From the NCBI GenBank assembly GCA_965652545.1, contig CBFGWV010000226.1, positions 1-7,950 on the forward strand: a stretch of DNA of 7,950 nucleotides. Direction: 5' to 3'. The stretch's first letter is position 1; every line of letters starts with the position of its first letter. The position numbers and the translations under genes are program-made. A model generated the notes under the pieces. The model was given only the letters and a program-made list of their open reading frames with translations. It did not search any database and was not told the DNA's origin. Shown here one piece after another: positions 7,054-7,950 of the stretch. Source of the DNA: CBFGWV01 sp965652545 (lineage in GTDB: Bacteria > Pseudomonadota > Gammaproteobacteria > Competibacterales > Competibacteraceae).

Positions 7054-7745
7054 GTGCCCGGTACGCCATCTATTACACCCCGGCGGCGGACCACTCGCTG
7101 ACACGCTTCACCGCCGCCTGGCTGGGCCGCGACCCCAGCGGCGGCGTGCCCGGGCCACGGCCGACACACCCGACGCTCACCGCCTCCGCGCAGGATGCGC
7201 TCACCGCCGAGCCGCGTCGCTACGGCTTTCATGCGACACTCAAACCCCCGCTCCACCTGGCCGCAGGCCATACCGAAGCCGACCTGCTCACCGCCGTCGA
7301 CCATCTGGCGGCCCGCCTCGCCCCGGTTGCGATGCCGCCGTTGCAGGCAGCCACTCTCGGGACATTCATCGCCCTAGTGCCGGCTGCCCCGTGCCCGGCG
7401 CTGGACAACGTCGCGGAGGCCTGCGTACGCGAGCTCGACCCCTTCCGCGCCCCGCTCAGCACCGCCGAACGGGCACGACGCATCGGCGGCAAGACGCTGT
7501 CGCCGCACGAACTGGCGCTTCTGGATCGTTGGGGGTACCCCTATGTGCTGGAGGCGTTTCGCTTCCACATGACCTTGACCGGCAGCCTGCCGGCCGACCA
7601 GCGCGACACGGTGCTGGCGGCGCTGGAGGACTTGATCGACAGCGCCTGGCTGTCGTCACTGCGGCTCGACGCATTGACCGTCTTCTGCCAACTGCGGCCC
7701 GAGACGCCGTTCACGGTCCTTCATCGGGCAGCGCTTGCGGGCTAA
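7050..7745 (+). CDS. DUF1045 protein, putative 2H phosphoesterase of phosphonate operons
   Basis: This 231-residue protein fits the DUF1045 family, recurrent in C-P lyase operons and lacking a settled function to my knowledge. It carries the two HxT motifs of the 2H phosphoesterase superfamily: His61-Ala-Thr63 in RRYGFHATLKPPL, and His173-Met-Thr175 in EAFRFHMTLTGSL. In that superfamily the two histidines act on 2',3'-cyclic or similar cyclic phosphate esters. Another conserved-looking block, ERARRIGGKTLSPHELALLDRWGYPYV (about 140-166), precedes the second motif. The ATG at 7050 overlaps the HD gene stop as ATGA, so the two are probably translated together. No signal peptide or membrane segment is visible. 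The operon ends here, without phnN or phnP. A role in opening 5-phosphoribosyl 1,2-cyclic phosphate, the PhnJ product, is inferred from family chemistry and context. Confidence 0.88.
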   Translation: MSARYAIYYTPAADHSLTRFTAAWLGRDPSGGVPGPRPTHPTLTASAQDALTAEPRRYGFHATLKPPLHLAAGHTEADLLTAVDHLAARLAPVAMPPLQAATLGTFIALVPAAPCPALDNVAEACVRELDPFRAPLSTAERARRIGGKTLSPHELALLDRWGYPYVLEAFRFHMTLTGSLPADQRDTVLAALEDLIDSAWLSSLRLDALTVFCQLRPETPFTVLHRAALAG

Positions 7746-7783
7746 CCAATCTGCGAGCGAATCACCTCCCACATTCGGGGGCA

Positions 7784-7798
7784 TTCGCAACTTGCGAA
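7784..7798. repeat. Short palindrome TTCGCAA-C-TTGCGAA after the operon
   Basis: The sequence is a perfect inverted repeat with 7-base arms and one central base, 38 bases after the last stop codon. The centre is too tight for a full RNA hairpin, and no T-run follows, so it is not a convincing intrinsic terminator. Its right arm overlaps by two bases the outer end of the REPIN arm. It could be a protein-binding site or chance. Confidence 0.4.
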
Positions 7799-7809
7799 CC
7801 CGGGCACCC

Positions 7810-7834
7810 GTAGGAGCGCACCCCTGTGCGCGAT
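7810..7834 (+). repeat. REP unit, left arm
   Basis: GTAG (7810-7813) is followed by a hairpin with perfect 6-base stem GCGCAC (7816-7821) and GTGCGC (7826-7831) around the loop CCCT. The GTAG head is the hallmark of RAYT-associated REP elements. Confidence 0.8.
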
Positions 7835-7883
7835 GGCCCGATATGCCACCGCCCCCTCGAAATTGGGCACCAACCGAAAGCGA

Positions 7884-7908
7884 ATCGCGCACAGGGGTGC
7901 GCTCCTAC
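7884..7908 (-). repeat. REP unit, right arm, inverted
   Basis: This is the same 25-base unit on the opposite strand, identical to the left unit. On the plus strand it reads GCGCAC (7887-7892), AGGG, GTGCGC (7897-7902), then CTAC (7905-7908), which is GTAG on the minus strand. Confidence 0.8.
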
Positions 7909-7932
7909 AGGTGCCCGGGTTCATGGTACGAC

Positions 7933-7950
7933 GCCAAAGCCAAAGCCAAA
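7933..7950. repeat. GCCAAA tandem hexamer, three copies at the window edge
   Basis: Three perfect copies of the hexamer GCCAAA fill the last 18 bases and are cut by the window end, so the true copy number is unknown. Read as codons, the unit could encode an Ala-Lys or a Pro-Lys repeat in two of the plus-strand frames, or Leu-Ala or Phe-Gly on the minus strand, so it might be part of a low-complexity coding region or a simple non-coding repeat. Confidence 0.6.

Larger units (their letters stand above)
7797..7921. repeat. REPIN: two inverted REP elements with 38-base arms
   Basis: The left arm (7797-7834) and the reverse complement of the right arm (7884-7921) agree at 37 of 38 positions; the one difference lies just outside the GTAG head. 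The arms enclose 49 bases. Each arm contains a REP unit, GTAG followed by GGA and a GC-rich hairpin, as in REP elements of Pseudomonas, Xanthomonas and related genera, which are mobilised by REP-associated tyrosine transposases (RAYT). The inverted symmetry extends 12-13 bases beyond the GTAG heads, which is more than the minimal REP. No RAYT gene lies in the window. Transcribed, it could fold into one long stem or two small hairpins and protect or end the phn mRNA; that is inference. Confidence 0.88.

Noticed and set aside
7753..7796. Possible intrinsic terminator after the DUF1045 gene (GCGAAT at 7757-7762 with ATTCGC at 7783-7788)
   Set aside because: The stem is only six bases with a 20-base loop, and no T-run follows.

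Overview
The window carries a nearly complete carbon-phosphorus (C-P) lyase locus from a GC-rich proteobacterium. The high GC, the gene content, and a GTAG-headed REP doublet at the right end suggest a gammaproteobacterium (pseudomonad, xanthomonad or halophilic relatives). That placement is an inference from composition and repeat type, not from a phylogenetic marker.

Layout. Positions 1-70 hold nothing I can name. A divergent pair follows: phnF, a GntR/HutC-type repressor, on the minus strand (71-805), and a tightly packed plus-strand operon phnG-phnH-phnI-phnJ-phnK-phnL-phnM (899-6470). The 93-base gap between them holds a clear operator candidate (862-877), two adjacent GTCTAGAY octamers that match the HutC-subfamily consensus. 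After phnM come two accessory genes: an HD-domain protein of the PhnZ/TmpB type (6493-7053) and a DUF1045 two-histidine (2H) phosphoesterase (7050-7745). Nearly all junctions are ATGA overlaps or gaps of 1-2 bases. The largest gap inside the operon is 22 bases, so the nine genes are probably one transcript. The right-hand 205 bases are non-coding. They hold a short palindrome, a REPIN (two inverted REP hairpins with 38-base arms), and the start of a GCCAAA tandem repeat that runs into the window edge.

How the genes work together. PhnG, PhnH, PhnI and PhnL replace the adenine of ATP with a phosphonate. PhnM removes pyrophosphate. PhnJ, a radical-SAM enzyme bound to PhnG, PhnH, PhnI and the ATPase PhnK, breaks the C-P bond and leaves 5-phosphoribosyl 1,2-cyclic phosphate. 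The usual next enzymes, PhnP (cyclic phosphodiesterase) and PhnN (ribose 1,5-bisphosphate kinase), are absent here, as are the PhnCDE transporter and PhnO. The DUF1045 protein is a good candidate to open the cyclic phosphate. The HD protein keeps every PhnZ active-site residue I can recall, which suggests an oxidative, Fe-dependent C-P cleavage activity on the same mRNA as the C-P lyase. No PhnY/TmpA-type hydroxylase is present in the window to supply its substrate.

The core genes are well-known families. The parts worth a second look are the HD oxygenase without a partner, the possible PhnP replacement, the operator design and the REPIN.
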